Positions 44,144 through 52,190 of a DNA stretch of 64,000 nt are shown here, in pieces (position 1 is the first letter of the stretch; every line of letters starts with the position of its first letter). A program made the translations under genes and the position numbers. Origin of the DNA: Bacteroidota bacterium (GTDB lineage: Bacteria > Bacteroidota > Ignavibacteria > Kryptoniales > JAKASW01); assembly GCA_021812985.1 (NCBI GenBank), contig JAKAMG010000007.1, positions 1-64,000 of the forward strand, read 5' to 3'. The notes beneath the pieces were generated by a model, which was given only the letters and a program-made list of their open reading frames with translations, did not search any database and had not been told where the DNA came from.

Positions 44144-45381
44144 TGTCGTACTCGAGTTTCATAGCACTTAGATATCTCAAGTCGAAGCGAAAGACTGCTT
44201 CGGTTTCGATCATCTCGCTCATATCTCTCCTTGGCGTCATAGTCGGCACTGCGGCACTAATAATTGTGATATCCGTGTTCAACGGCTTCCAGGGAATTGT
44301 CACTGACATACTCATCAATTTTGACCCGCACATCAGGGTAACCGCTGAATCGGGTGAGTATCTTTCCCATCCGGAAAAGGTAATGGCCGAGGTATCGAGC
44401 CTTCGTGAAGTGCGCACGGCGACGATGTTCCTCAGCGGCAAGGCGATGATTGTCTCGGGAGGGGTCAATAGGGCCGTGAATGTGGTGGGCATAGTCCCCG
44501 AAGGGAACGAGAGGATTTCGAGTTTGTCTCAGTCTGTCGGACTCGGCAAGTTCCTCGACCCCGGCCGGAACGACCAGATAATCATAGGCTTGTCTCTGGC
44601 GGACGCGCTTGGCGCCGTTGTCGGAGACTCAATCGCCATCATCAGCCCCGCCGGCATCGAGCGCAGTCTGACACAGTTCTACCAGCCGAAAGTCCAGAAG
44701 TTCGCGGTCACTGGCATCTATCAGTCTCAGAACAAGGACTACGATGCATATTATGCGTATGTCAATCTCCCCGCGGCGCAGTATCTGTTCTCCCCTCCGG
44801 ATGTGCCGGTGTCGCCGTCCATGGTAAATGGGGTCGATGCTAAGCTCTACGACATCGGCAAGGCCAACGAAGTCAAGGCAAAGCTTGAAAAGATGCTTCC
44901 GGGAGACCGCGTTGAAACCTGGTACGATCTACATAAGGACCTCTACGAAATGATGACCATAGAACGGGTAGTGGCGTACATCGTCCTTTCACTCATAATC
45001 CTGATAGCGGCGTTCAACATACTGGGCTCACTAACGATGACGGTCATCGAGAAGAGGAGGGAGATCGGCGTCATGAAGGCGATGGGGGCGACGGAATCAG
45101 GTATCATGAAGATTTACATGTTGGAAGGGGCGGTAATCGGCCTCTTCGGAAGCCTGATAGGATTAGCGGTGGGATTCGGCGTCGGCGAAGCTCAGATCAA
45201 GTACCAACTCTTTAAGCTCGACACGAACGTGTACATTATCCCGGCGCTTCCCGTGTCCATGCATGTTTCTGATTTCATCATCGTCGGTATAATAGCGGTT
45301 GTCATATGTTCGCTTGCCGCTCTTTATCCGGCGAAGCGCGCGTCGCGAATCGACCCTGCCGACGCAGTAAGATGGGAGTGA
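44143..45381 (+). CDS. lolE: LolC/LolE-like lipoprotein-release permease (second copy)
   Basis: A 412-residue paralogue of the preceding permease, with the same layout: N-terminal segment near 20-43, a large periplasmic domain and three C-terminal segments from about 280. The coupling region RREIGVMKAMGAT near 305 is typical for contact with the ATPase. Its ATG shares one base with the previous stop (TGATG). Equal length of both permeases points to a heterodimer with LolD. Confidence 0.82.
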   Translation: MSYSSFIALRYLKSKRKTASVSIISLISLLGVIVGTAALIIVISVFNGFQGIVTDILINFDPHIRVTAESGEYLSHPEKVMAEVSSLREVRTATMFLSGKAMIVSGGVNRAVNVVGIVPEGNERISSLSQSVGLGKFLDPGRNDQIIIGLSLADALGAVVGDSIAIISPAGIERSLTQFYQPKVQKFAVTGIYQSQNKDYDAYYAYVNLPAAQYLFSPPDVPVSPSMVNGVDAKLYDIGKANEVKAKLEKMLPGDRVETWYDLHKDLYEMMTIERVVAYIVLSLIILIAAFNILGSLTMTVIEKRREIGVMKAMGATESGIMKIYMLEGAVIGLFGSLIGLAVGFGVGEAQIKYQLFKLDTNVYIIPALPVSMHVSDFIIVGIIAVVICSLAALYPAKRASRIDPADAVRWE

Positions 45382-45387
45382 TTTGAA

Positions 45388-46065
45388 TTGTCCGGAAATC
45401 TGATTGAAGTCTCGGCTCTCGAGAAACACTACGCTATCGGTAGCTCACGCCTTGAGGTACTGAAAGGAATTGAGTTTGCTGTCGGTTCGGGCGAGATCGT
45501 CGCCGTAATTGGGGCCTCTGGGGCGGGGAAGAGCACGCTCCTCCACATCGTCGGCACCCTTGACAGGCCTTCAGCGGGAACTGTGCGGTTTGACGGAGAG
45601 GATGTCTTCTGCCTTAACGATGAAAAGATCGCGCGCTTCCGGAGTCTCCGTATCGGATTCGTCTTTCAATTCCATCACCTTCTCCCCGAATTCACTGCGC
45701 TTGAGAACGTGGCGATGCCCGCACTCATTGCGGGGAAGAGGATGTCCGATGTGAGAAAGAGGGCAATGGCATTGCTTGCCGAGGTCGGTCTTGACGGGAG
45801 GTCCGAACATCGTCCCTCCGAGCTCAGCGGTGGGGAGCAGCAGCGAGTGGCGGTCGCAAGGGCGCTAGTAAACGAGCCGAGGGTTGTTCTCGCGGATGAG
45901 CCGTCCGGGAATCTCGATTCCGTGAACGCAGAATCGCTCCACAGACTGATGCTTGAGCTTTGCGTGGAGAGAAAGACGACTTTCCTCATAGCCACGCACA
46001 ATGATCACCTGACAAGCCTCGCGCACCGGGTACTCAAGATACAGGACGGAGTTCTGGTCTCTTGA
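45388..46065 (+). CDS. lolD: LolD-like ABC ATPase
   Basis: A 225-residue ATPase of the LolD/MacB group. Walker A GASGAGKST (about 39-47), the Q-loop VFQFHHLLPEFTALENV near 92-108, signature LSGGEQQRVAVARAL (about 142-156) and Walker B VVLADEPSGNLD (about 165-176). TTG at 45388, with GGGAG upstream, is the first usable start, seven bases after the permease stop. It powers the two permeases before it and ends the operon. Confidence 0.88.
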   Translation: MSGNLIEVSALEKHYAIGSSRLEVLKGIEFAVGSGEIVAVIGASGAGKSTLLHIVGTLDRPSAGTVRFDGEDVFCLNDEKIARFRSLRIGFVFQFHHLLPEFTALENVAMPALIAGKRMSDVRKRAMALLAEVGLDGRSEHRPSELSGGEQQRVAVARALVNEPRVVLADEPSGNLDSVNAESLHRLMLELCVERKTTFLIATHNDHLTSLAHRVLKIQDGVLVS

Positions 46066-46112
46066 TCGGGCGGGCATTTGCCCCTGAACTGAATTTTACC
46101 GGGGTTTGTAAA

Positions 46113-46141
46113 TTGAAATTCGTTTCTGGCAATGTTACTTT
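46113..46141 (+). promoter_or_regulatory. Candidate promoter of tRNA-Arg
   Basis: TTGAAA at 46113-46118, 17 bases, TACTTT at 46136-46141. The transcript would start about 46148, immediately before the first base of the tRNA. Confidence 0.55.
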
Positions 46142-46148
46142 ATCACGA

Positions 46149-46222
46149 GGGCACGTAGCTCAATTGGATAGAGCGTTGGCCTCCGGAGCCAGAGGTTGTG
46201 GGTTCGAGTCCCACCGTGCCCA
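46149..46222 (+). tRNA. tRNA-Arg (anticodon CCG)
   Basis: A 74-base cloverleaf: acceptor stem GGGCACG (46149-46155) with CGTGCCC (46215-46221), D stem GCTC/GAGC, anticodon stem closing the loop CTCCGGA (46181-46187) with anticodon CCG at 46183-46185, five-base variable loop, and T arm GTGGG-TTCGAGT-CCCAC. It reads the arginine codon CGG. The CCA end is not encoded. Confidence 0.95.
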
Positions 46223-46303
46223 CTTCATTCCTCATGCAATCCCGCCTGTGACATGGTATGCTCATGATGCCCCAGTGGCTCATGGTTGCAGCACTGTGCG
46301 TCT

Positions 46304-46332
46304 TTCACATGAATGCTTCCGTTTCGTATATT
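46304..46332 (+). promoter_or_regulatory. Candidate promoter of the patatin/barrel gene
   Basis: TTCACA at 46304-46309 (one mismatch to TTGACA), 17 bases, TATATT at 46327-46332; leader of about 38 bases to the ATG at 46378. Confidence 0.48.
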
Positions 46333-46377
46333 TTTCCAGATAATGTTAACCTCAACTTTTTTACACCGTAAGCCCCG

Positions 46378-48957
46378 ATGAATTTTCGAAGGCTTTTCAT
46401 ATTTCCACTCCTGATTCTCCTCGTGGGCGACGCTTTTGCTCAACAGGACGGAATGGTCGTCGCCGGACGGTTCTTTCCTTTTTTGGAGCGAAGCAGGCCG
46501 AGGATCGCAGTTGTCCTCTCAGGAGGCGGCGCGCGCGGCATCTCCCAGATAGGTGTCCTCGAGGCTTTTGCGGCAGCCCATATCCCGGTCGACATGGTTG
46601 TCGGCGCAAGTATGGGGAGCATTATCGGCGGACTCTATGCGTCAGGGTACAACGCGCAGGAACTCGACTCCATTGCGCTTTCACAGAACTGGAACCAGCT
46701 TCTTGCCTTATCAGATGCGGTAAGCAGAAGCGACCTCTTCCTCCAGCAGAAACTGGATGAGGAACAAAGCTTCCTCGTTGTAAGATTGAACGGATTCGAA
46801 CCCATTCTGCCGTCGGCGCTTGCAAGCGGTCAGAGGCTTACCACGCTCCTCACAAAGCTCGTTTTGAACGCCCCTTACAGGGTCGTTAATTCATTCGACG
46901 ACCTGAAGATACCCTTCCGTTCCGTTGCAACAGATATGGTCTCTGGAAGGCGAGTCATAATTTCGCGGGGCGACCTGGCTCAGGCGATGAGGGCGAGCTC
47001 GACCGTTCCCGTTGTATTCACCCCGATCAAATCCGATTCGCTCCAACTCGTCGACGGCGGACTTGTCTCAAACATTCCCGTTGACGTGGCAAGGAGCATG
47101 GGAGCTGACATTGTGGTGGCTGTCAACACTACAAGTCCGCTTCGGGCGGAAGCGAATATTGAATCGCCATGGGATGCTCTTGACCAGGTGACGAGCATAA
47201 TGATGAAGGAATCGACCAGGCTGCAGCTTGAGAAGGCGGATGTGATTATCACTCCGAAGCTTGATGGACATCTTGCGTCGGATTTCAGTCACCTCGACTC
47301 CCTTATCTACGAGGGAAAGGTTGCAGCCGAGTCTAAAATTAGAGTTATCGACTCAATATATAGCGTCAGGATGCGGACATGGTACGAGAGGCGCGGCTCG
47401 CAATATTCTGCAGCAACCAGGTTGACTGCGCACCTTCAGACCGACGACTCAATGCGGTCACGTCCACCTTACGACTCTAATTCGCTCCTCCTGATTTCCA
47501 ACGTTCGTTTTTACGGCGCCTACCGGATCCCTGATTCGGTACTCGTAAGGCCCTTCGGTGAGCTCCTTGGTCATTACGTTACCCCCTCGCAGATAAACCG
47601 TGCGTGCGAGAAGCTCGTATGGATATACAGAGACAGAGACCTTGGGATGGCGAGGCTGAGAAATGTTGTCTACGACTCGGTTAACTCAGTCCTGGATATC
47701 ACCATCGACGAAGGCGAGATCGGAAGTATCAGTCTGAACGGAAATTCGGTGGCAAGGCCGTTTCTTATCCGCAGGGAGTTCCCACTCGAACCGCACGACG
47801 TCTTCACAACCAAGCGGGCTATCGAGGGTTTGAACAACATTTACAGCACGAACCTTTTCAGCCAGGTCCTTCTCTGGACACGCTACGATCCCTCCACGGC
47901 GCTGACGATCGATGTCGCCGAAAAGAGTTCACGCCTGCTGCGGTTCGGCATGCGGGCGGACAACGAGCGGAACGCGCAGATGTTTGCTTCCATTTCAGAC
48001 GACGATCTCCTCGGAACTGGAACCAGGGCGGGGATATCTTTTGCGGGAGGCTCGCGAAACAGGCTGGGTGAGCTCTTCCTCGGAACGACTAGGATTCTTA
48101 ACACGGATCTCACTTACGACTTCAGGGCATTCACGGGTTTCACTGATATCTACACATACGTTGACAAATCTGACCAGACGAGCCCGCCTCAGTACGATCT
48201 TGTATCGAGCGGGGATTACAGAATCATTAGGTCCGGATACGAATTTTCTATCGGGAGTCAGTTGAGGCGCTTCGGAACCGTGAGTGCCACGCTCGATTAC
48301 GGCTGGGATAGAATCAAACCGCTTCGCAATTACGTCGGTGATTTCTCCGAACGGCTCGTCGACCTACGGGTAGGATCGTTTGTTGACACGCGTGACAGGT
48401 CTTCTTTTCCGAGATCCGGAATACTTAGCAACATTTTCTTCGAGTCTTCGCTAAAGGGACTCAATAGTCAGATGTCTTTCTCGAAAATTTACTTTGACTA
48501 TGAGACATACCAGACCGCCTTCTCTGATTTCACCCTTAAGCAGCATTACATATTCGGTTTCGGTGACAACTCGCTTCCGCTGACGAGGCAATTCAGTCTC
48601 GGCGGGGAGGATATGTTCTATGGGTTGCGAGAGGACGCCCTCCGCGGCAGACAGATACTTCTCGCTAGCGCTGAACTCAGGGTGAAGCTCCCGATAAAGA
48701 TTTTCTTTGACACCTATTTGTCCGGGCGATTCGACATCGGAGACGTGTGGCAGGAAAGGGAAAACGTGATACTCAAAACACTCAAGCAGGGGGTTGGGAT
48801 GGCGCTCGGCCTCGATACGCCCATTGGCCCCCTCGTAGTCAGCGTGGGAAAGGCGTTCTATCCCGGAAGGGGGGCGAAGCTTCAGACACTTTCAACGCCC
48901 TGGGCCTTCTCGTTCCACGTAGGCGTCGAGATCCCCACGGTACTATACTCGAGGTGA
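46378..48957 (+). CDS. Patatin-like phospholipase with POTRA and outer-membrane barrel (PlpD type)
   Basis: 859 residues. A signal peptide (1-21, ending in AFAQ) precedes a patatin domain with the oxyanion GGGARG (49-54), nucleophile Ser78 in GASMG and Asp226 in DGG. Residues about 380-460 look like a POTRA domain and the remainder is a BamA-type (surface antigen) beta-barrel ending in the aromatic-rich VEIPTVLYSR. This is the architecture of PlpD, a type Vd autotransporter whose lipase domain is carried to the surface by its own barrel. The lipase triad residues are all present. It has its own promoter. Confidence 0.9.
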   Translation: MNFRRLFIFPLLILLVGDAFAQQDGMVVAGRFFPFLERSRPRIAVVLSGGGARGISQIGVLEAFAAAHIPVDMVVGASMGSIIGGLYASGYNAQELDSIALSQNWNQLLALSDAVSRSDLFLQQKLDEEQSFLVVRLNGFEPILPSALASGQRLTTLLTKLVLNAPYRVVNSFDDLKIPFRSVATDMVSGRRVIISRGDLAQAMRASSTVPVVFTPIKSDSLQLVDGGLVSNIPVDVARSMGADIVVAVNTTSPLRAEANIESPWDALDQVTSIMMKESTRLQLEKADVIITPKLDGHLASDFSHLDSLIYEGKVAAESKIRVIDSIYSVRMRTWYERRGSQYSAATRLTAHLQTDDSMRSRPPYDSNSLLLISNVRFYGAYRIPDSVLVRPFGELLGHYVTPSQINRACEKLVWIYRDRDLGMARLRNVVYDSVNSVLDITIDEGEIGSISLNGNSVARPFLIRREFPLEPHDVFTTKRAIEGLNNIYSTNLFSQVLLWTRYDPSTALTIDVAEKSSRLLRFGMRADNERNAQMFASISDDDLLGTGTRAGISFAGGSRNRLGELFLGTTRILNTDLTYDFRAFTGFTDIYTYVDKSDQTSPPQYDLVSSGDYRIIRSGYEFSIGSQLRRFGTVSATLDYGWDRIKPLRNYVGDFSERLVDLRVGSFVDTRDRSSFPRSGILSNIFFESSLKGLNSQMSFSKIYFDYETYQTAFSDFTLKQHYIFGFGDNSLPLTRQFSLGGEDMFYGLREDALRGRQILLASAELRVKLPIKIFFDTYLSGRFDIGDVWQERENVILKTLKQGVGMALGLDTPIGPLVVSVGKAFYPGRGAKLQTLSTPWAFSFHVGVEIPTVLYSR

Positions 48958-48982
48958 TCTAGTCCGCGACCATCCCGCGTGA

Positions 48983-49011
48983 TTGTATGAGGTTCTGTTG
49001 GTTCGTAATTT
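48983..49011 (+). promoter_or_regulatory. Candidate promoter of enolase
   Basis: TTGTAT at 48983-48988, 17 bases, TAATTT at 49006-49011, transcript start near 49018. This leaves about 26 bases of leader, with GGAG, for the ATG at 49044, or only five for an ATG at 49023. Confidence 0.45.
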
Positions 49012-49043
49012 AGGACAGGAATATGAAAAACATGGAGACACAA

Positions 49044-50324
49044 ATGAAGATTAAGACATTAGAAGCATTGGAAATTCTGGATTCAAGGGGGAACCCGACT
49101 GTTGAAGTAGATCTCCTGCTGGAGGATGGTACGCAGGCAAGGGCTATGGTTCCCAGCGGAGCGTCAACTGGGGAGAAGGAAGCCACCGAATTGCGGGACG
49201 GAGACAAGAAGCGTTACGGCGGGAAGGGCGTCAGGAAAGCTGTGGAAAACGTGATGAAGAAGATCGCACCCGAAGTGACGAAGAGGTCGTTCAGTTCACA
49301 GAAGGAGCTCGATTATTTCCTGAACGAGCTTGATGGTACGCCCACAAAGTCCGCTCTCGGAGCGAATGCGATACTCGGCGTATCCATGGCTTACGTACGC
49401 GCCTGTGCAGCGAGTGCGGGTGTTCCGCTTTATCAATATCTTGGCGGCGTCAACGCAAATCTTCTCCCGGTTCCTTGCATGAACATTATCAACGGCGGAA
49501 AGCATGCCGATAACACGGTGGACTTCCAGGAATTCATGATTGCCCCGTTCAACGCCCCCTCTTTCGCCGAATCCATACGCATGGGCGCTGAAGTGTTCCA
49601 CAGCCTCAAGAGCGTTCTCAACTCAAGGAAGTTAGGCACCGGCGTCGGAGACGAGGGTGGATTCGCGCCTGACCTCAAGAGCAATGAGGAAGCGGTAGAA
49701 GTGATTCTGGAGGCAATCACAAAAGCGGGCTACAAGCCCGGAGTGGATGTCAGCCTCTGTCTCGATCTGGCCGCCAGCGAAATGTGGGATAACGGCAAAT
49801 ACCTCTTCTTCAAGAGTTCAAAGGAGCATAAGTCCAGCGACGATATGATTAAACTCCTCGAGAGCTGGGTAAAGCAGTATCCGATTCTGTCGATCGAAGA
49901 CGGCCTCGCCGAAAACGATTGGGAAGGATGGGCAAACCTCACAAAAGCGCTCGGGAACAAGATCGAACTCGTGGGCGATGATATCTTCTGCACGAACAAA
50001 TCGATACTCGCACAGGCCATTGAAAAGAAGATCGGCAATTCAATTCTCATTAAGCTTAACCAGATCGGAACTGTAACTGAGACACTCGAGACAATCGAGC
50101 TGGCATATCGCAGCGGCTATGGCGCCTTCGTGTCACACAGGAGCGGTGAGACTGTCGACACCATCATTGCGGATCTGACGGTGGCGGTGAATGCTGGCCA
50201 CCTGAAAACCGGAAGCGCTTCACGCGGCGAAAGGGTCGAGAAATTCAACCAATTGATGAGGATCGAAAGGAGGCTCGGTTCCGCGGCACAGTTCGCCGGC
50301 AAAAAGGCGTTCAAGAACGCATAG
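49044..50324 (+). CDS. eno: Enolase
   Basis: About 426 residues, interconverting 2-phosphoglycerate and phosphoenolpyruvate in glycolysis. The N-terminus [22 protein letters not shown] is that of the family, so I start at ATG 49044 (GGAG six bases before) although an ATG at 49023 is also in frame. Motifs: GDEGGFAPD, the Mg2+ ligands in [14 protein letters not shown] and LVGDDIF, and the signature [15 protein letters not shown] strong terminator follows at 50358. Confidence 0.95.
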   Translation: MKIKTLEALEILDSRGNPTVEVDLLLEDGTQARAMVPSGASTGEKEATELRDGDKKRYGGKGVRKAVENVMKKIAPEVTKRSFSSQKELDYFLNELDGTPTKSALGANAILGVSMAYVRACAASAGVPLYQYLGGVNANLLPVPCMNIINGGKHADNTVDFQEFMIAPFNAPSFAESIRMGAEVFHSLKSVLNSRKLGTGVGDEGGFAPDLKSNEEAVEVILEAITKAGYKPGVDVSLCLDLAASEMWDNGKYLFFKSSKEHKSSDDMIKLLESWVKQYPILSIEDGLAENDWEGWANLTKALGNKIELVGDDIFCTNKSILAQAIEKKIGNSILIKLNQIGTVTETLETIELAYRSGYGAFVSHRSGETVDTIIADLTVAVNAGHLKTGSASRGERVEKFNQLMRIERRLGSAAQFAGKKAFKNA

Positions 50325-50357
50325 AAAATCGTCTCTGAAAGCTTGATCAAAAAGCAG

Positions 50358-50394
50358 CTGCCGAAGCCCTTTGGGTTTCGGCAGTTTCATTTCT
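50358..50394 (+). terminator. Rho-independent terminator after enolase
   Basis: A 12-bp stem (one G-T pair) with a TTT loop, from 50358 to 50384, followed by TTTCATTTCT. It lies between the convergent enolase and PAP2 genes and may serve both, although the T-rich tail is on the enolase side. Confidence 0.8.
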
Positions 50395-50452
50395 GTGACA
50401 CGGTCGGAGCGTCAGTTGGCTCGGCTTTCACATGCGCCTTATAGGGGTAGCT

Positions 50453-51364
50453 TTACGCCTTTCTTCCTGGCATGAGTTGGGACTCGAGCCATCTTGCGCT
50501 TGCGAGGACTGCTATGCTCAGTAGCGCGCCTGCTATCACGTCGACCCCGTAATGATATCTCATATAAATCGTGGCGAAAATAAGCCCGATACCCATCGGG
50601 ATAATTATCATCGCGGATTTCATCCTGAAACGGATCGCGGTGGCGATGGTGATTAGCGTCATCTCAGTGTGACCGCTGGGAAAACAGTCTCGCTGGGCGA
50701 GCATAGCAGCCTGAGCCACGCTCGTTATGGATTCACCAGAATTGATTATCCCGCGCAGAATTGGGGTGAGGAAAAGACCCGGGAGGTCCTTGTTAAGCGC
50801 CGCGAAATTGTAGAGCGTGAACCTCGGTCCGATTGCCGGAACTATCAGGTAGCCGACGTAAGAGGTATAGAAGCCGTACATCAGGACAAACAGAAAGAAA
50901 GCGAATCCTTCTTCGTTGTGCTGTCTCAGCAAATCGATTCCCAGTATGAACCAGAGAACGTAGAAGCTGCCATAGCAAATCTGAAGAAACTCCGTGAGCC
51001 CAGGAGTCGCGATGCGGTCGAGCAGTGCGGTCGGATCGGTACCGAATATTATCCTGTCGAGTTTAATAAGGACGTAATCCAGATCGTGCGGATTGATCGG
51101 ATGAACCATCAGATACATCTGCTTGAAGGTCAGAAATATCAGAGGCATCGTGTACCATCGTGCGAGAAATTTTGTGACGGGATGCGACTTGTGCGACTCA
51201 GCGTTGAGGAGAAGGACTATGCCGATAGACACAGCCAAGTTTGTGAGAATAATCGTGACGTAGGCTGTCACACGCTGGTGGAACACTAGCGCCACAATTG
51301 AAATCAGGAACATCCCTATGATATTGAGTCTGTCGAGCGGCCTTAGTCTACTTGTGTCGAGCAT
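50453..51364 (-). CDS. PAP2-superfamily membrane phosphatase
   Basis: About 303 residues with six or so membrane segments. The acid-phosphatase motifs PSGHTEMT and YMRYHYGVDVIAG lie in the C-terminal half, the lysine/arginine motif being less clear. Such enzymes dephosphorylate lipid phosphates such as undecaprenyl pyrophosphate or phosphatidic acid, and some are inositolphosphotransferases. The start is uncertain: ATG at 51364 is used; a TTG at 51382 is in frame. Either overlaps the end of rsmA, so it is the last gene of that minus-strand operon. Confidence 0.78.
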   Translation of the reverse strand: MLDTSRLRPLDRLNIIGMFLISIVALVFHQRVTAYVTIILTNLAVSIGIVLLLNAESHKSHPVTKFLARWYTMPLIFLTFKQMYLMVHPINPHDLDYVLIKLDRIIFGTDPTALLDRIATPGLTEFLQICYGSFYVLWFILGIDLLRQHNEEGFAFFLFVLMYGFYTSYVGYLIVPAIGPRFTLYNFAALNKDLPGLFLTPILRGIINSGESITSVAQAAMLAQRDCFPSGHTEMTLITIATAIRFRMKSAMIIIPMGIGLIFATIYMRYHYGVDVIAGALLSIAVLASARWLESQLMPGRKA

Positions 51365-52190
51365 CTCTTTCCAGGGTTTCAAACAGGTTATAAATTTCCG
51401 TTGGAGTGAAGGTCTCTACTCGTGCGGTGGTGAATTTCGTTTCGATAGTGGACACTGATTCTTTACCATACCTGCGGGCTACAAGGTAACGAAACATTTT
51501 TCGTCTGGATGAAAAAGCCTCCTTAACGAATCGCACGAACTTTTCTTCGTCTTCAGAGGGCGACCACTCTCTGAATGCTATCCGGATCACCCTTGAATCG
51601 ACTGAAGGTCTCGGACGAAAGCAACCTGGCGTGACAACGAAGAGGCGTTGTATATCGGCTGCCAGCTGAAGGCGAATGGATATTGCTCCGTACGCCTTCG
51701 TCCCAGGTTTGGCTGCAAGTCGTTCTGCTACCTCGTCCTGAACCATCAAAACTGACAAGTTGATTCGCTGTCTCAAATCGACCAACCGTGAAACAATCTT
51801 GCTCGTCAGGTTGTAGGGTATGTTTCCTACGACTTTGTAACGGTCGGGAGTGACTGGGAAGGCGTAATCCAGAAAGTCCGCGTTGATGATTCGTACGTTC
51901 GAGAACGGGGCGAACTCCACGCTGAGTCGCTTGGCCAGCTCGCGGTCCTTTTCCACGGCGGTCACCTGCGCGCGTGATTCGGCGAGAAGGCGAGTGAGCG
52001 CGCCCTGCCCAGGTCCTATCTCGATTATCGAGTCTTCAGGCGTCGGAGAGAGCGCTACGACAATTTTTCTTGAGATGTTGTCATCGACGAGGAAGTTCTG
52101 ACCCAGGGACTTCTTGGCCCGGTGAAAGGGCGCCGCATTTGAACCAGTATTCTGCGCGTTCTTCAAAAATGTGCTTTTTCCGGAGATCAC
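51348..52190 (-). CDS. rsmA: 16S rRNA dimethyladenosine transferase
   Basis: A 280-residue KsgA/RsmA enzyme, which dimethylates two adjacent adenines near the 3' end of 16S rRNA during small-subunit maturation. The SAM motif IEIGPGQGALT and the catalytic NIPYN are intact, and the N-terminal SLGQNFL is the family's hallmark. About 25 residues precede it. The GTG start overlaps the stop of the AsmA-like gene (GTGA), so it is translationally coupled to it. Confidence 0.92.
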   Translation of the reverse strand: MISGKSTFLKNAQNTGSNAAPFHRAKKSLGQNFLVDDNISRKIVVALSPTPEDSIIEIGPGQGALTRLLAESRAQVTAVEKDRELAKRLSVEFAPFSNVRIINADFLDYAFPVTPDRYKVVGNIPYNLTSKIVSRLVDLRQRINLSVLMVQDEVAERLAAKPGTKAYGAISIRLQLAADIQRLFVVTPGCFRPRPSVDSRVIRIAFREWSPSEDEEKFVRFVKEAFSSRRKMFRYLVARRYGKESVSTIETKFTTARVETFTPTEIYNLFETLERDARHK